Below are positions 36,301 through 44,210 of a stretch of DNA of 64,000 bases, in pieces; position 1 is the stretch's first letter, and each line of letters starts with the position of its first letter. The DNA comes from Pseudomonas putida (lineage in GTDB: Bacteria > Pseudomonadota > Gammaproteobacteria > Pseudomonadales > Pseudomonadaceae). The DNA lies in NCBI RefSeq assembly GCF_003228315.1, contig NZ_CP029693.1, forward strand, positions 6,110,501-6,174,500, written 5' to 3'. The translations under genes and the position numbers were made by a program. Below the pieces are notes generated by a model, which was given only the letters and a program-made list of their open reading frames with translations, did no database searches and was not told where the DNA came from.

Positions 36301-36830
36301 TTGCTGCCCATCGGGAACAGATCGATCAGCGAGCCGCGCACGGTGAATTCGCCGTGCTCGTACACGGTATCGACATAGCGATAACCGGTGGCTTCGAGCC
36401 GGGTGCGCATCTGTTCGACGTCGAGCTTCTGGCCGACATCCAGCACCAGGCTGCTGCCGAGCAGGAATTTGGTCGGCGCCAGGCGGTGCAGGGCGGTGGT
36501 GATCGGTACCACCAGTACGCCGTGGCTCAGTTCCGGCAATCGATACAGCGCGGAGATTCGCTGGGAAATGATGTCCTGGTGCGGCGAGAACAGATCGTAG
36601 GGCAGGGTTTCCCAGTCGGGGAAATGCAGGACAGGCAAATCCGGGGCGAAGAAACTCAGCTCCTGTTCCAGCCGTTCGGCACTTTGGCTGTCGGCGGTCA
36701 GCAGCAGGGTAAAGCGCTTGGCAGCGCTGGCAGCCTCGGCGATAGCCAGGCTCAGGGACGCACCAGGGAGGTTGCCCCAGTGCTGTTTACCTGCCGCGGC
36801 AGGGAGATGCGGTAGACGCAGAACGGGCAC
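33381..36830 (-). CDS. mfd: Transcription-repair coupling factor
   Basis: A 1149-residue ATPase that removes RNA polymerase stalled at DNA lesions and recruits UvrA. The N-terminal UvrB-like region (about 1-340) is followed by a CarD-like RNA-polymerase interaction domain (around HIDHGVGRYLGL). The RecG-like translocase has Walker A GDVGFGKTEVAMRA and the DEEH box (DEEHRFG). The C-terminal TRCF domain is present. The start is GTG at 36830 with GGAG 11 nt upstream. It heads the leftward three-gene operon. Confidence 0.96.
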   Translation of the reverse strand: MPVLRLPHLPAAAGKQHWGNLPGASLSLAIAEAASAAKRFTLLLTADSQSAERLEQELSFFAPDLPVLHFPDWETLPYDLFSPHQDIISQRISALYRLPELSHGVLVVPITTALHRLAPTKFLLGSSLVLDVGQKLDVEQMRTRLEATGYRYVDTVYEHGEFTVRGSLIDLFPMGSKLPYRIDLFDDEIETLRTFDPENQRSIDKVDSVKLLPAKEFPLEKEAVTRFKARFRERFDVDFRRCPIFQDLNSGITPAGIEYYLPLFFEETSTLFDYLPQDTQVFSLPGIEQAAENFWNDVRNRYEERRVDPSRPLLPPAELFLPVEDCFARLKSWPRVVASQQDVETGAGRERFPARELPNLAIEAKATQPLAALSQFLDQFPGRVLFTAESAGRREVLLELLERLKLRPKTVDSWPDFVSGKDRLAITIAPLDEGLLLDDPALALVAESPLFGQRVMQRRRREKRADANNDAVIKNLTELREGAPVVHIDHGVGRYLGLATLEIDNQAAEFLALEYAEGAKLYVPVANLHLIARYTGSDDALAPLHRLGSETWQKAKRKAAEQVRDVAAELLDIYARRAAREGYAFSDPKADYATFSAGFPFEETPDQQTAIEAVREDMLAPKPMDRLVCGDVGFGKTEVAMRAAFIAVHGGRQVAILVPTTLLAQQHYNSFRDRFADWPVTVEVMSRFKSAKEVNTAVADLAEGKIDIVIGTHKLLQDDVKIKNLGLVIIDEEHRFGVRQKEQLKALRSEVDILTLTATPIPRTLNMAVSGMRDLSIIATPPARRLSVRTFVMEQNKSTIKEALLRELLRGGQVYYLHNDVKTIEKCAADLAELVPEARIGIGHGQMRERELEQVMSDFYHKRFNVLIASTIIETGIDVPSANTIIIERADKFGLAQLHQLRGRVGRSHHQAYAYLLTPPRQQITPDAEKRLEAIANTQDLGAGFVLATNDLEIRGAGELLGDGQSGQIQAVGFTLYMEMLERAVKSIRKGEQPNLDQPLGGGPEVNLRVPALIPEDYLPDVHARLILYKRIASATDEEGLKDLQVEMIDRFGLLPEPTKNLMRITALKLQAEVLGIKKVDGGPQGGRVEFAAQTPVDPLTLIKLIQSQPKRYKFEGATMFKFMVPMERAEERFNTVEALFERLIPKTA

Positions 36831-37207
36831 GGAAGGTTGAGCTCCAAGCGTTGCGACAAAGTCGGTAATTGTAGCGGTCTCGGATGCCGGCTGTCAGTTG
36901 CAGATGTGTCTATTACGCGGCTGGAGCGAAATGTAGTGGTAAAGACAAAATCGGCCGGTTTTTTGCTGAAAAAAGCTGATTATGTAGTGGCAAAAACAAC
37001 GAGTGTTACGGATGGTTACGGATAAGGCTGCACTCTTCCCAAAAAATTGACGATGCTGGAAGCCCCGGTTTTATTGGGCTTCAGGGCGGCGCGATTTTTT
37101 TGAACGGAAAAATGTTACGGGCTGTGCGACAAGCGCGCATTGCTACGCGTTGCACTCGGCGGCATAATGTAGCCCCTTTTTTCTGCCCCTACATGTGGAA
37201 GGTTCCC
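36831..37207. other. 377-bp divergent gap between mfd and gap
   Basis: No ORF is credible here. It contains a direct repeat, TGTAGTGGTAAAGACAA (36932-36948) and TGTAGTGGCAAAAACAA (36983-36999), two differences in 17 bp, and two GTTACGG(A) units near 37005-37020. It is AT-rich relative to its surroundings and should contain both promoters. Confidence 0.55.
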
Positions 37208-38656
37208 GTGACTCAGAAGCCCGACCAGTGTCTTGGTGAATGGATCGACCGTGAAGCACTCGCAGAAGCGATGATTCCGCTTATCGGTCAGCTCTACCGC
37301 AATAACAACGTGGTGAGCTCGATCTATGGCCGCAGCCTGATCAACCGCTCGGTGATTTCGATCCTCAAAGCCCACCGCTTTGCCCGTCATCGCCAGACCG
37401 ACGAAACCGAACTCTCCGTACACGAGACATTCCCACTGCTCAAGGCCATGAGCGAGCTGAAACTGGGCGCCGCTTCGGTCGACCTGGGCAAGCTGGCCAA
37501 CAAGTTCAAGCAAGAAGGCAACGGCCGCAGCGCCGAGCAGTTCGTGCGTGAAGAAATGGCCGACGTGGTAGGCCAGCAGAACGCTTCCGCCCGTAAAGGC
37601 ACCGACGTTGTCCTGTACGGCTTCGGTCGTATCGGCCGTCTGCTGGCGCGCATCCTGATCGAGAAAACCGGTGGTGGCGACGGCCTGCGTCTGCGCGCCA
37701 TCGTTGTCCGCAAGGGCGCCGAGAACGACCTGGTCAAGCGTGCCAGCCTGCTGCGTCGTGACTCGGTTCATGGTCCGTTCGATGGCACCATCACCATCGA
37801 TGAAGCCAGCAACACCATCACCGCCAACGGCAACCTGATCCAGGTGATCTACGCCAAGAGCCCAAGCGAAGTCGACTACACCCAGTACGGCATCGAAAAC
37901 GCTCTGATCGTCGACAACACCGGTGTATGGCGTGATGCCGACGGCCTGGGCCAGCACCTGGCCTGCCCGGGCGCTGCCCGCGTGATCCTCACCGCACCTG
38001 GCAAGGGCGCGCTGAAAAACATCGTTCACGGCATCAACCACGGCGACATCACCGCTGACGACAAGATCATCTCGGCGGCGTCCTGCACCACCAACGCCAT
38101 CGTGCCGGTGCTCAAGGCCGTCAACGACCAGTACGGCATCGTCAACGGCCACGTCGAAACCGTTCACTCGTTCACCAACGACCAGAACCTGATCGACAAC
38201 TTCCACAAGGGCAGCCGTCGTGGCCGCGCCGCGCCGTTGAACATGGTAATCACCGAGACCGGTGCCGCCACCGCAGCCGCCAAGGCGCTGCCAGTGCTCA
38301 AGGGCAAGCTGACCGGCAACGCGATTCGCGTACCTACGCCGAACGTGTCGATGGCCATCCTGAACCTGAACCTGGAAAAGGCCACCACCCGCGACGAAAT
38401 CAACGAGTACCTGCGCCAGATGGCCATGCACTCGGATCTGCACAAGCAGATCGACTACGTCAGCTCCCAGGAAGTGGTTTCCACCGACTTCGTTGGCTCG
38501 CGCCACGCAGGTGTCGTGGATGCTGAAGCAACCATCACCCAGGATAACCGCGTCGTTCTGTACGTCTGGTACGACAACGAATTCGGGTACAGCTGCCAGG
38601 TGGTTCGCGTGATGGAAGATATGGCCGGTGTAAACCCGCCTGCATTCCCGCGCTAA
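37208..38656 (+). CDS. gap: Glyceraldehyde-3-phosphate dehydrogenase, long form
   Basis: A 482-residue GAPDH, about 145 residues longer than the classical enzyme. The extra segment is N-terminal (about 1-130) and helical. The NAD-binding motif GFGRIG lies at 138-143 and the catalytic Cys293 in SAASCTTNAIVP. It interconverts glyceraldehyde-3-phosphate and 1,3-bisphosphoglycerate. Pseudomonads have several GAPDH paralogues and this is the mfd-adjacent one. The start is GTG at 37208, preceded by TGGAAGGTTCCC, giving MTQKPDQCLGEW; an ATG at 37193 is the alternative. Confidence 0.93.
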   Translation: MTQKPDQCLGEWIDREALAEAMIPLIGQLYRNNNVVSSIYGRSLINRSVISILKAHRFARHRQTDETELSVHETFPLLKAMSELKLGAASVDLGKLANKFKQEGNGRSAEQFVREEMADVVGQQNASARKGTDVVLYGFGRIGRLLARILIEKTGGGDGLRLRAIVVRKGAENDLVKRASLLRRDSVHGPFDGTITIDEASNTITANGNLIQVIYAKSPSEVDYTQYGIENALIVDNTGVWRDADGLGQHLACPGAARVILTAPGKGALKNIVHGINHGDITADDKIISAASCTTNAIVPVLKAVNDQYGIVNGHVETVHSFTNDQNLIDNFHKGSRRGRAAPLNMVITETGAATAAAKALPVLKGKLTGNAIRVPTPNVSMAILNLNLEKATTRDEINEYLRQMAMHSDLHKQIDYVSSQEVVSTDFVGSRHAGVVDAEATITQDNRVVLYVWYDNEFGYSCQVVRVMEDMAGVNPPAFPR

Positions 38657-38673
38657 GCCTTAGCCGCTGATGA

Positions 38674-38703
38674 AAACGCCCCGACCTGTTCGGGGCGTTT
38701 TTG
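38674..38703 (+). terminator. Rho-independent terminator of gap
   Basis: Stem AACGCCCCGA/TTCGGGGCGTT with a short CCTG loop followed by a T run, 17 bp after the stop codon. Confidence 0.9.
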
Positions 38704-38730
38704 TTTGCGCTGTCTATTGCTTGGAAATCC

Positions 38731-38822
38731 ATTGTGGGAGCGAGCCTGCTCGCGAAACAGGGAGGTCAGTCAGTATCAATGTTGGCTGACATACCGCTTT
38801 CGCGAGCAGGCTCGCTCCCACA
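38731..38822. repeat. REP pair (inverted)
   Basis: Inverted copies of the GTGGGAGCGAGCCTGCTCGC variant between gap and the ApbE gene. Both arms carry TGGGAG rather than TAGGAG. Confidence 0.9.
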
Positions 38823-38885
38823 TTTTCTATCGCATAATGGCCGCCCTTGGCGGTGTGTCAGTGATTGGAAGGTGGGAGTCAGGAT

Positions 38886-39902
38886 TTGTTGATCAGACTG
38901 TGGGGCGTTTTCATAGTGCTTGCAGGAACGTTGTCAGGCTGCGGCAATGACGACGCCATGGAAAGCTTCGGCTGCCCGACCATGGGCAGCACTTATTCAA
39001 TCAAATACGTACGCTATTCCGGTTTGCCCAAGCCTGCGGGGGTTCAGGTCGAGGTTGAAAGGATCCTGTCCGACGTCGACCGGCAACTCTCGACCTATCG
39101 CAGCGACTCCGATATCGAGCGCTTCAACCAGTTGCCCGCCAACAGTTGCCAGAAAATGCCCGCGTCAGTCCTTGAGCTGGTCCGGGTCGGTGAGCAGCTT
39201 TCATCACAAAGCGACGGATCGTTCGATCTGACGGTGGAGCCGCTGCTCAATCTCTGGGGTTTCGGCCCCCAGGCGCGCGAAGAAAAAGTCCCGACTGCGC
39301 AAGCGCTGGCCGAGGTGCGGCAGCGTGTCGGGCACGCACACCTGCGCATCGAGGGTGATGAGCTGTGCAAGGACGCTGCTGTGGAAGTCGATTTCAACAG
39401 CATTGCTGCCGGCTACGCCGTCGATATGATCGCTGCGAAGCTTGAGGCGATGGGGATTCACAATTACCTGGCCGAAGCCACGGGTGAGCTGAAGGCGGCG
39501 GGGAGCAAGCTCGATGGCTCGCCTTGGCGCATTGCCCTGGAGGAGCCTCGCGACGATCAACAAGTGGCCGAGCGTATTGTCGCCATCGACGGTTACGGCC
39601 TGTCCACCTCCGGCGACTACCGGAATTATTTCGTGCAGGGTGGCCAGCGTTTTTCCCACACCTTCGATGCCCGCACCGGTGCGCCAATCTCACACGCCCT
39701 GGCGTCGGTTACGGTGATTCATCCTTCGGCGCTGATGGCCGATGGCTTGTCGACGCTTTTGTTGATTCTCGGCCCTGAGCGCGGTTGGGATTACGCAGAA
39801 AAACACGATATCGGCGCATTTTTTGTGATTCGTGCCGATACAGGTTTCGTCACACGAACCAGTCACGCTTTCGAGCGTCTCGCTGGCGGTAAAACCCAAT
39901 GA
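38886..39902 (+). CDS. apbE: ApbE-family FAD:protein FMN transferase, lipoprotein
   Basis: A periplasmic lipoprotein of about 338 residues that attaches FMN covalently to Ser/Thr of flavoproteins such as NqrB, NqrC and RnfG/RnfD. The signal sequence LWGVFIVLAGTLSGC ends in a lipobox Cys. ApbE motifs include MGSTYSIKY, SIAAGYAVD, and GYGLSTSGDYRNYF and FSHTFDARTGAPISH for FAD and Mg binding. The start is probably TTG at 38886, with GGAG 7 nt upstream. No Nqr, Rnf or other target is visible in the window; sthA follows. Confidence 0.88.
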   Translation: MLIRLWGVFIVLAGTLSGCGNDDAMESFGCPTMGSTYSIKYVRYSGLPKPAGVQVEVERILSDVDRQLSTYRSDSDIERFNQLPANSCQKMPASVLELVRVGEQLSSQSDGSFDLTVEPLLNLWGFGPQAREEKVPTAQALAEVRQRVGHAHLRIEGDELCKDAAVEVDFNSIAAGYAVDMIAAKLEAMGIHNYLAEATGELKAAGSKLDGSPWRIALEEPRDDQQVAERIVAIDGYGLSTSGDYRNYFVQGGQRFSHTFDARTGAPISHALASVTVIHPSALMADGLSTLLLILGPERGWDYAEKHDIGAFFVIRADTGFVTRTSHAFERLAGGKTQ

Positions 39903-40109
39903 TTCGGGCAACTCAAGCATCGAGAACTGGCGCTGTTGTGCAGGCAAAACTAGCCTACGACGCGACCAAGGGTTAATGTGCGCGGCGTTGACGCTTCTAT
40001 AGACTGTGTCCGGGTTCGGTATTGGCCCCAAATTGTTCCTTCACGCCACTGACTGGCGTGATTTAGCCGCAGGTGCCGAGGGCGCCGCGGCCTGTTCTGA
40101 GGAGTACGC

Positions 40110-41504
40110 ATGGCTGTCTACAACTACGACGTGGTGGTGCTGGGTTCCGGTCCGGCGGGAGAAGGCGCGGCAATGAACGCCGCCAAGGCAGGACGCAAGG
40201 TGGCGATGGTCGATAGCCGTCGCCAGGTCGGCGGCAACTGCACCCACCTGGGTACCATCCCGTCCAAGGCACTGCGTCACTCGGTCCGGCAGATCATGCA
40301 GTTCAACACCAACCCGATGTTCCGGGCCATTGGTGAGCCGCGCTGGTTCTCGTTCCCGGACGTGTTGAAAAGCGCTGAGAAGGTCATCTCCAAGCAGGTC
40401 GCATCGCGTACCGGCTACTACGCCCGTAACCGCGTCGACGTGTTCTTCGGCACCGGTAGCTTCGCCGACGAGCAAACCATCGAAGTGGTCTGCGCCAACG
40501 GTGTGGTGGAAAAACTGGTGGCCAAGCACATCATCATCGCCACCGGCTCGCGCCCGTACCGCCCGGCCGACATCGATTTCCACCACCCGCGTATCTACGA
40601 TAGCGACACCATCCTCAGCCTCGGCCACACCCCGCGCAAGCTGATCGTTTACGGCGCCGGCGTGATCGGTTGCGAATACGCCTCGATCTTCAGCGGTCTG
40701 GGGGTTCTGGTTGAGCTGGTGGACAACCGCGGTCAGTTGCTGAGCTTCCTCGACTCGGAAATTTCCCAGGCACTGAGCTACCACTTCAGCAACAACAACA
40801 TCACCGTTCGCCACAACGAAGAGTATGACCGCGTCGAAGGCGTGGACAACGGCGTGATCCTGCACCTCAAGTCCGGCAAGAAGATCAAGGCCGACGCCTT
40901 GCTCTGGTGCAACGGCCGGACCGGCAACACCGATCAACTGGGTCTGGAAAACATCGGCGTGAAGGTCAACAGCCGTGGCCAGATCGAAGTTGACGAGAAT
41001 TACCGCACCGGTATCCAGAATATCTACGGCGCAGGCGACGTGATCGGCTGGCCGAGCCTGGCCAGTGCCGCCCACGACCAGGGCCGTTCGGCCGCTGGCA
41101 GCATCGTTGATAACGGCAGTTGGCGCTTCGTGAATGACGTGCCGACCGGCATCTACACCATTCCGGAGATCAGCTCGATCGGCAAGAACGAGCAGGAACT
41201 GACCCAGGCCAAGGTGCCATACGAAGTGGGCAAGGCCTTCTTCAAGAGCATGGCGCGGGCGCAGATCGCCGGCGAGCCACAGGGCATGCTGAAGATCCTG
41301 TTTCACCGTGAAACCCTGGAAGTGCTGGGCGTGCACTGCTTCGGCTACCAGGCTTCGGAGATCGTGCACATCGGCCAGGCGATCATGAACCAGCCGGGCG
41401 AACTCAACACCCTGAAGTACTTCGTCAACACCACGTTCAACTACCCGACCATGGCTGAAGCCTATCGGGTAGCGGCGTACGACGGCCTCAACCGGCTTTT
41501 TTAA
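40110..41504 (+). CDS. sthA: Soluble pyridine nucleotide transhydrogenase
   Basis: A 464-residue cytoplasmic flavoprotein of the dihydrolipoamide dehydrogenase family that transfers hydride between NADPH and NAD+. It shows the FAD motif GSGPAGEGAAMNAAK, and GGNCTHLGTIPSKALRH, where only one Cys is present instead of the redox-active pair of disulfide reductases; this is diagnostic of SthA. The NAD(P) domain GAGVIGCEYASIF and the C-terminal dimer domain are intact. The start follows CTGAGGAGTACGC. Confidence 0.95.
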   Translation: MAVYNYDVVVLGSGPAGEGAAMNAAKAGRKVAMVDSRRQVGGNCTHLGTIPSKALRHSVRQIMQFNTNPMFRAIGEPRWFSFPDVLKSAEKVISKQVASRTGYYARNRVDVFFGTGSFADEQTIEVVCANGVVEKLVAKHIIIATGSRPYRPADIDFHHPRIYDSDTILSLGHTPRKLIVYGAGVIGCEYASIFSGLGVLVELVDNRGQLLSFLDSEISQALSYHFSNNNITVRHNEEYDRVEGVDNGVILHLKSGKKIKADALLWCNGRTGNTDQLGLENIGVKVNSRGQIEVDENYRTGIQNIYGAGDVIGWPSLASAAHDQGRSAAGSIVDNGSWRFVNDVPTGIYTIPEISSIGKNEQELTQAKVPYEVGKAFFKSMARAQIAGEPQGMLKILFHRETLEVLGVHCFGYQASEIVHIGQAIMNQPGELNTLKYFVNTTFNYPTMAEAYRVAAYDGLNRLF

Positions 41505-41546
41505 GCGGCTCCGGCCGGTGGCCTGAGCCGGCCGGGGAGACCGATT

Positions 41547-42269
41547 TCAGCAATTCTCGAGGGTGGCAGTGGCCAAACCGGGAAAGTCTGTAATCAGGCT
41601 GTCAACGCCGAAGTCGGCGAGCCTGCGCATCAGCGCAGGCTCGTTGACGGTCCACACCGACACATGCAGCCCTTGCCGCTGCGCCCTCTGCAGGCGTTCC
41701 GGTGTGCACAGGGTCCAGTTCAAAGCCAGAATCTCGCAACCATAGCTTGCCGCGACCTTCAGCGGGTCGAGCCAGGCGTATTCGGCCACCAGTCCGCGGG
41801 ACACATCCGGTACCAGCTCCAGTGCCGCTTTCAGCACTTCTCGCGAACTCGAGGTGATTGTCACCTTGTCCATCAGGCCGTGGCGTTGAGCCATTTCGCG
41901 GATCGCCAGCACCGTGGTCGCGGCACGGGTGCGCGAGGCGCTCTTGACCTCCAGCTGCCAGTGCTCGAAGTCGCACTTCTCGAACAGTTCTTCCAACGTC
42001 GGAATCGGGCAGGGCTTGATCCAGCCCGGGCCGCCCTTGCGCGCGTCGTAGGTCACCAGTTCGGCGGCCGTGTGCTCCACGACCTTGCCGCGACGGTCGG
42101 TGGTGCGTTTGAGCGTCGGGTCGTGGATGACCATCAGCTCGCCATCCATGGAGAGGTGCAGGTCCAGTTCGCAACGGCGTACGCCGTGCTTGAGGCACTC
42201 CTGAAAGCTGGTCAGGGTATTTTCCGGTGCTTCGCCCTTGGCGCCGCGATGGCCGTAGATGAGAGTCAC
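41547..42269 (-). CDS. Glycerophosphodiester phosphodiesterase
   Basis: A 240-residue cytoplasmic GDPD-family enzyme (UgpQ-like, no signal peptide) that hydrolyses glycerophosphodiesters to glycerol-3-phosphate and an alcohol. Catalytic motifs are present: GHRGAKGEAPENT (His and Arg), CELDLHLSMDGELMVIHDPTL (Glu, Asp, His) and QLEVKSA (Glu, Lys). It lies downstream of the PilZ-like gene with a 14-bp gap, so the two are probably co-transcribed leftward. Confidence 0.9.
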   Translation of the reverse strand: MTLIYGHRGAKGEAPENTLTSFQECLKHGVRRCELDLHLSMDGELMVIHDPTLKRTTDRRGKVVEHTAAELVTYDARKGGPGWIKPCPIPTLEELFEKCDFEHWQLEVKSASRTRAATTVLAIREMAQRHGLMDKVTITSSSREVLKAALELVPDVSRGLVAEYAWLDPLKVAASYGCEILALNWTLCTPERLQRAQRQGLHVSVWTVNEPALMRRLADFGVDSLITDFPGLATATLENC

Positions 42270-42283
42270 GGTTCTTCCTTAAA

Positions 42284-42865
42284 TTAATTGCCTGAGTCGA
42301 GTTGTTCGCGGGCCAGACGCCGTTCCTGAGCCTGCTTTTGCAAGATGTGGCGTGCGAGCAATTGGCGCTGGGCATCGGTCAGGTGTTCGAACTCGGTGCC
42401 GACATCGTAACCGCCACCCTTGCGGTCGCAATGGGTGACACGAGCGCGCAGCAGCAGGCCCAGGGCTTGGGGCATCAGCACCAGCTTGACCGAGAGGCGC
42501 GCATTGACGTCGAACGGGGTCGGGTGCTGAAAGTCGATGCCGCCTTCGGAGATGATCACCGGCTGCGGCTCGCCGATCTGGCCCAGTACCGTGATGGCGA
42601 TCACCTGGCTGAGCAGATCGATGCGTTTGTTCTGGGATTTGAGAAAGGCCGCGATATTGCGATCGCGTTCGCTGATCTGGCGCAACAGGTGTTGCGACTC
42701 GAATTCGCTCAGGTGCAATTCGCTGAGCAGATTGAAGAGTGGGGAAGCATCTTGCAACACTTCCTGACCTGCCGCTTCGGGAGCGGACAGGGGCCGAATT
42801 TCCAGTGCGATCGTGTCCTCGATACGGTAGTATTCGCGGCGATCTTCTTCATCTAATGTCGACAT
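42284..42865 (-). CDS. PilZ-like domain protein with helical insertion
   Basis: A 193-residue cytoplasmic protein. An RxxxR motif (Arg10-EYY-Arg14) opens the PilZ-like region. The SEGG segment typical of the second c-di-GMP motif appears only near residue 107, about 90 residues later, so a helical insertion of some 70 residues splits the domain. The Asp/Asn of the usual (D/N)xSxxG is replaced by Ile. Binding of c-di-GMP is therefore uncertain. It is divergent from lolC and upstream of the phosphodiesterase gene. Confidence 0.75.
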   Translation of the reverse strand: MSTLDEEDRREYYRIEDTIALEIRPLSAPEAAGQEVLQDASPLFNLLSELHLSEFESQHLLRQISERDRNIAAFLKSQNKRIDLLSQVIAITVLGQIGEPQPVIISEGGIDFQHPTPFDVNARLSVKLVLMPQALGLLLRARVTHCDRKGGGYDVGTEFEHLTDAQRQLLARHILQKQAQERRLAREQLDSGN

Positions 42866-42959
42866 GGCGAACCCATGGTAGCGGCGGTGGTCTGAGTGTA
42901 AAGCTGGTTATCGACCCCCGCCACAAGGACGTTCCTTTTCCCTCCGAACAAGCCCCGAC

Positions 42960-44210
42960 ATGTTCAGACCTCTCTTCGTATTCATCGGCACGCGTTACAC
43001 CCGTGCAAAGCGTCGCAATCATTTTGTGTCTTTCATTTCCCTGACTTCGATGATCGGGCTCGCCCTTGGCGTGGTCGTGATGATCGTGGTGCTATCGGTG
43101 ATGAACGGCTTCGATCATGAGATGCGCACCCGTGTGCTGGGCATGGTGCCCCACGCGACCATCGAGTCCGGCGAGCCGATCAGTGATTGGCCGAGCCTTG
43201 CCGCCAAGGTCAAGCAGAACCCGCAGGTCACGGCGGTGGCGCCGTTTACCCAGATGCAGGGTTTGCTGACCAACAACGGCAAGGTCTCCAAGGTCCTGCT
43301 CAATGCCATCGACCCGGCGCTGGAGCGTCAGGTGTCGATCATCGATAACTTCATGCAACAGGGCAAACTCGACGACCTCAAGCCCGGCGAGTTCGGCATC
43401 GTCATCGGCGACAAGGCGGCAGCCAAGCTCGGCGCGGCCATCGGCGACAAGCTGACATTCGTGGCACCGGAGGTCACCGTGACCCCGGCCGGGATGTTCC
43501 CGCGCATGAAGCGCTTCACCGTGATGGGCATCTTTCACGTTGGCGCTGGCGAAATCGACGGCTACCTGGGCATCACCAATCTTCAGGATCTGGCGCGACT
43601 GCACCGCTGGAAGCCGGATCAGGTCCAGGGCATTCGCCTGAAATTCGACGACCTGTTCCAGGCGCCGCGTACCGCGTGGAGCATTGCCCGGGAACTGGGG
43701 GAAGATCGCTATTACGCCCGCGACTGGACCCGCACCCACGGCAACCTCTATCAGGCAATCCGCATGGAAAAAGCCATGATCGGCCTGCTGTTGCTGCTGA
43801 TCGTCGCCGTCGCTGCGTTCAACATCATTTCCACGCTGGTCATGGTGGTCAACGACAAGAAGAGCGACATCGCGATCCTGCGTACCCTGGGCGCCACGCC
43901 GGGCACCATCATGCGGACCTTCATGGTGCAGGGCACGGTGATCGGCGTGGTCGGCACGGCCATCGGCGCGGTGCTGGGAATCTTCGCCGCGCTGAATGTC
44001 AGCGCCGCGATCTCGGCGCTGGAAGGCCTGATCGGCCATAAATTCCTCAACGCCGACGTGTACTTCATTGATTACCTGCCGTCGCAAGTGCAGAGCCAGG
44101 ACGTGGTGATGGTCTGCTCCGCGGCGTTGGTCCTGAGTTTCCTCGCCACCCTGTATCCAGCCTGGCGTGCCGCGCGCACCCAGCCTGCGGAGGCGCTACG
44201 TTATGAGTGA
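42960..44210 (+). CDS. lolC: Lipoprotein-releasing system permease LolC
   Basis: A 416-residue inner-membrane protein with four transmembrane segments (one N-terminal near residue 25-50, three C-terminal) and a large periplasmic domain. With LolD and LolE it extracts outer-membrane lipoproteins from the inner membrane for LolA. The N-terminal block IGTRYTRAKRRNHFVSFISLTSMIGLALG is shared with LolE. Its stop overlaps the lolD start. I call this copy LolC by order; it and the 44969 gene are close paralogues and the C/E labels could be debated. Confidence 0.92.
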   Translation: MFRPLFVFIGTRYTRAKRRNHFVSFISLTSMIGLALGVVVMIVVLSVMNGFDHEMRTRVLGMVPHATIESGEPISDWPSLAAKVKQNPQVTAVAPFTQMQGLLTNNGKVSKVLLNAIDPALERQVSIIDNFMQQGKLDDLKPGEFGIVIGDKAAAKLGAAIGDKLTFVAPEVTVTPAGMFPRMKRFTVMGIFHVGAGEIDGYLGITNLQDLARLHRWKPDQVQGIRLKFDDLFQAPRTAWSIARELGEDRYYARDWTRTHGNLYQAIRMEKAMIGLLLLLIVAVAAFNIISTLVMVVNDKKSDIAILRTLGATPGTIMRTFMVQGTVIGVVGTAIGAVLGIFAALNVSAAISALEGLIGHKFLNADVYFIDYLPSQVQSQDVVMVCSAALVLSFLATLYPAWRAARTQPAEALRYE

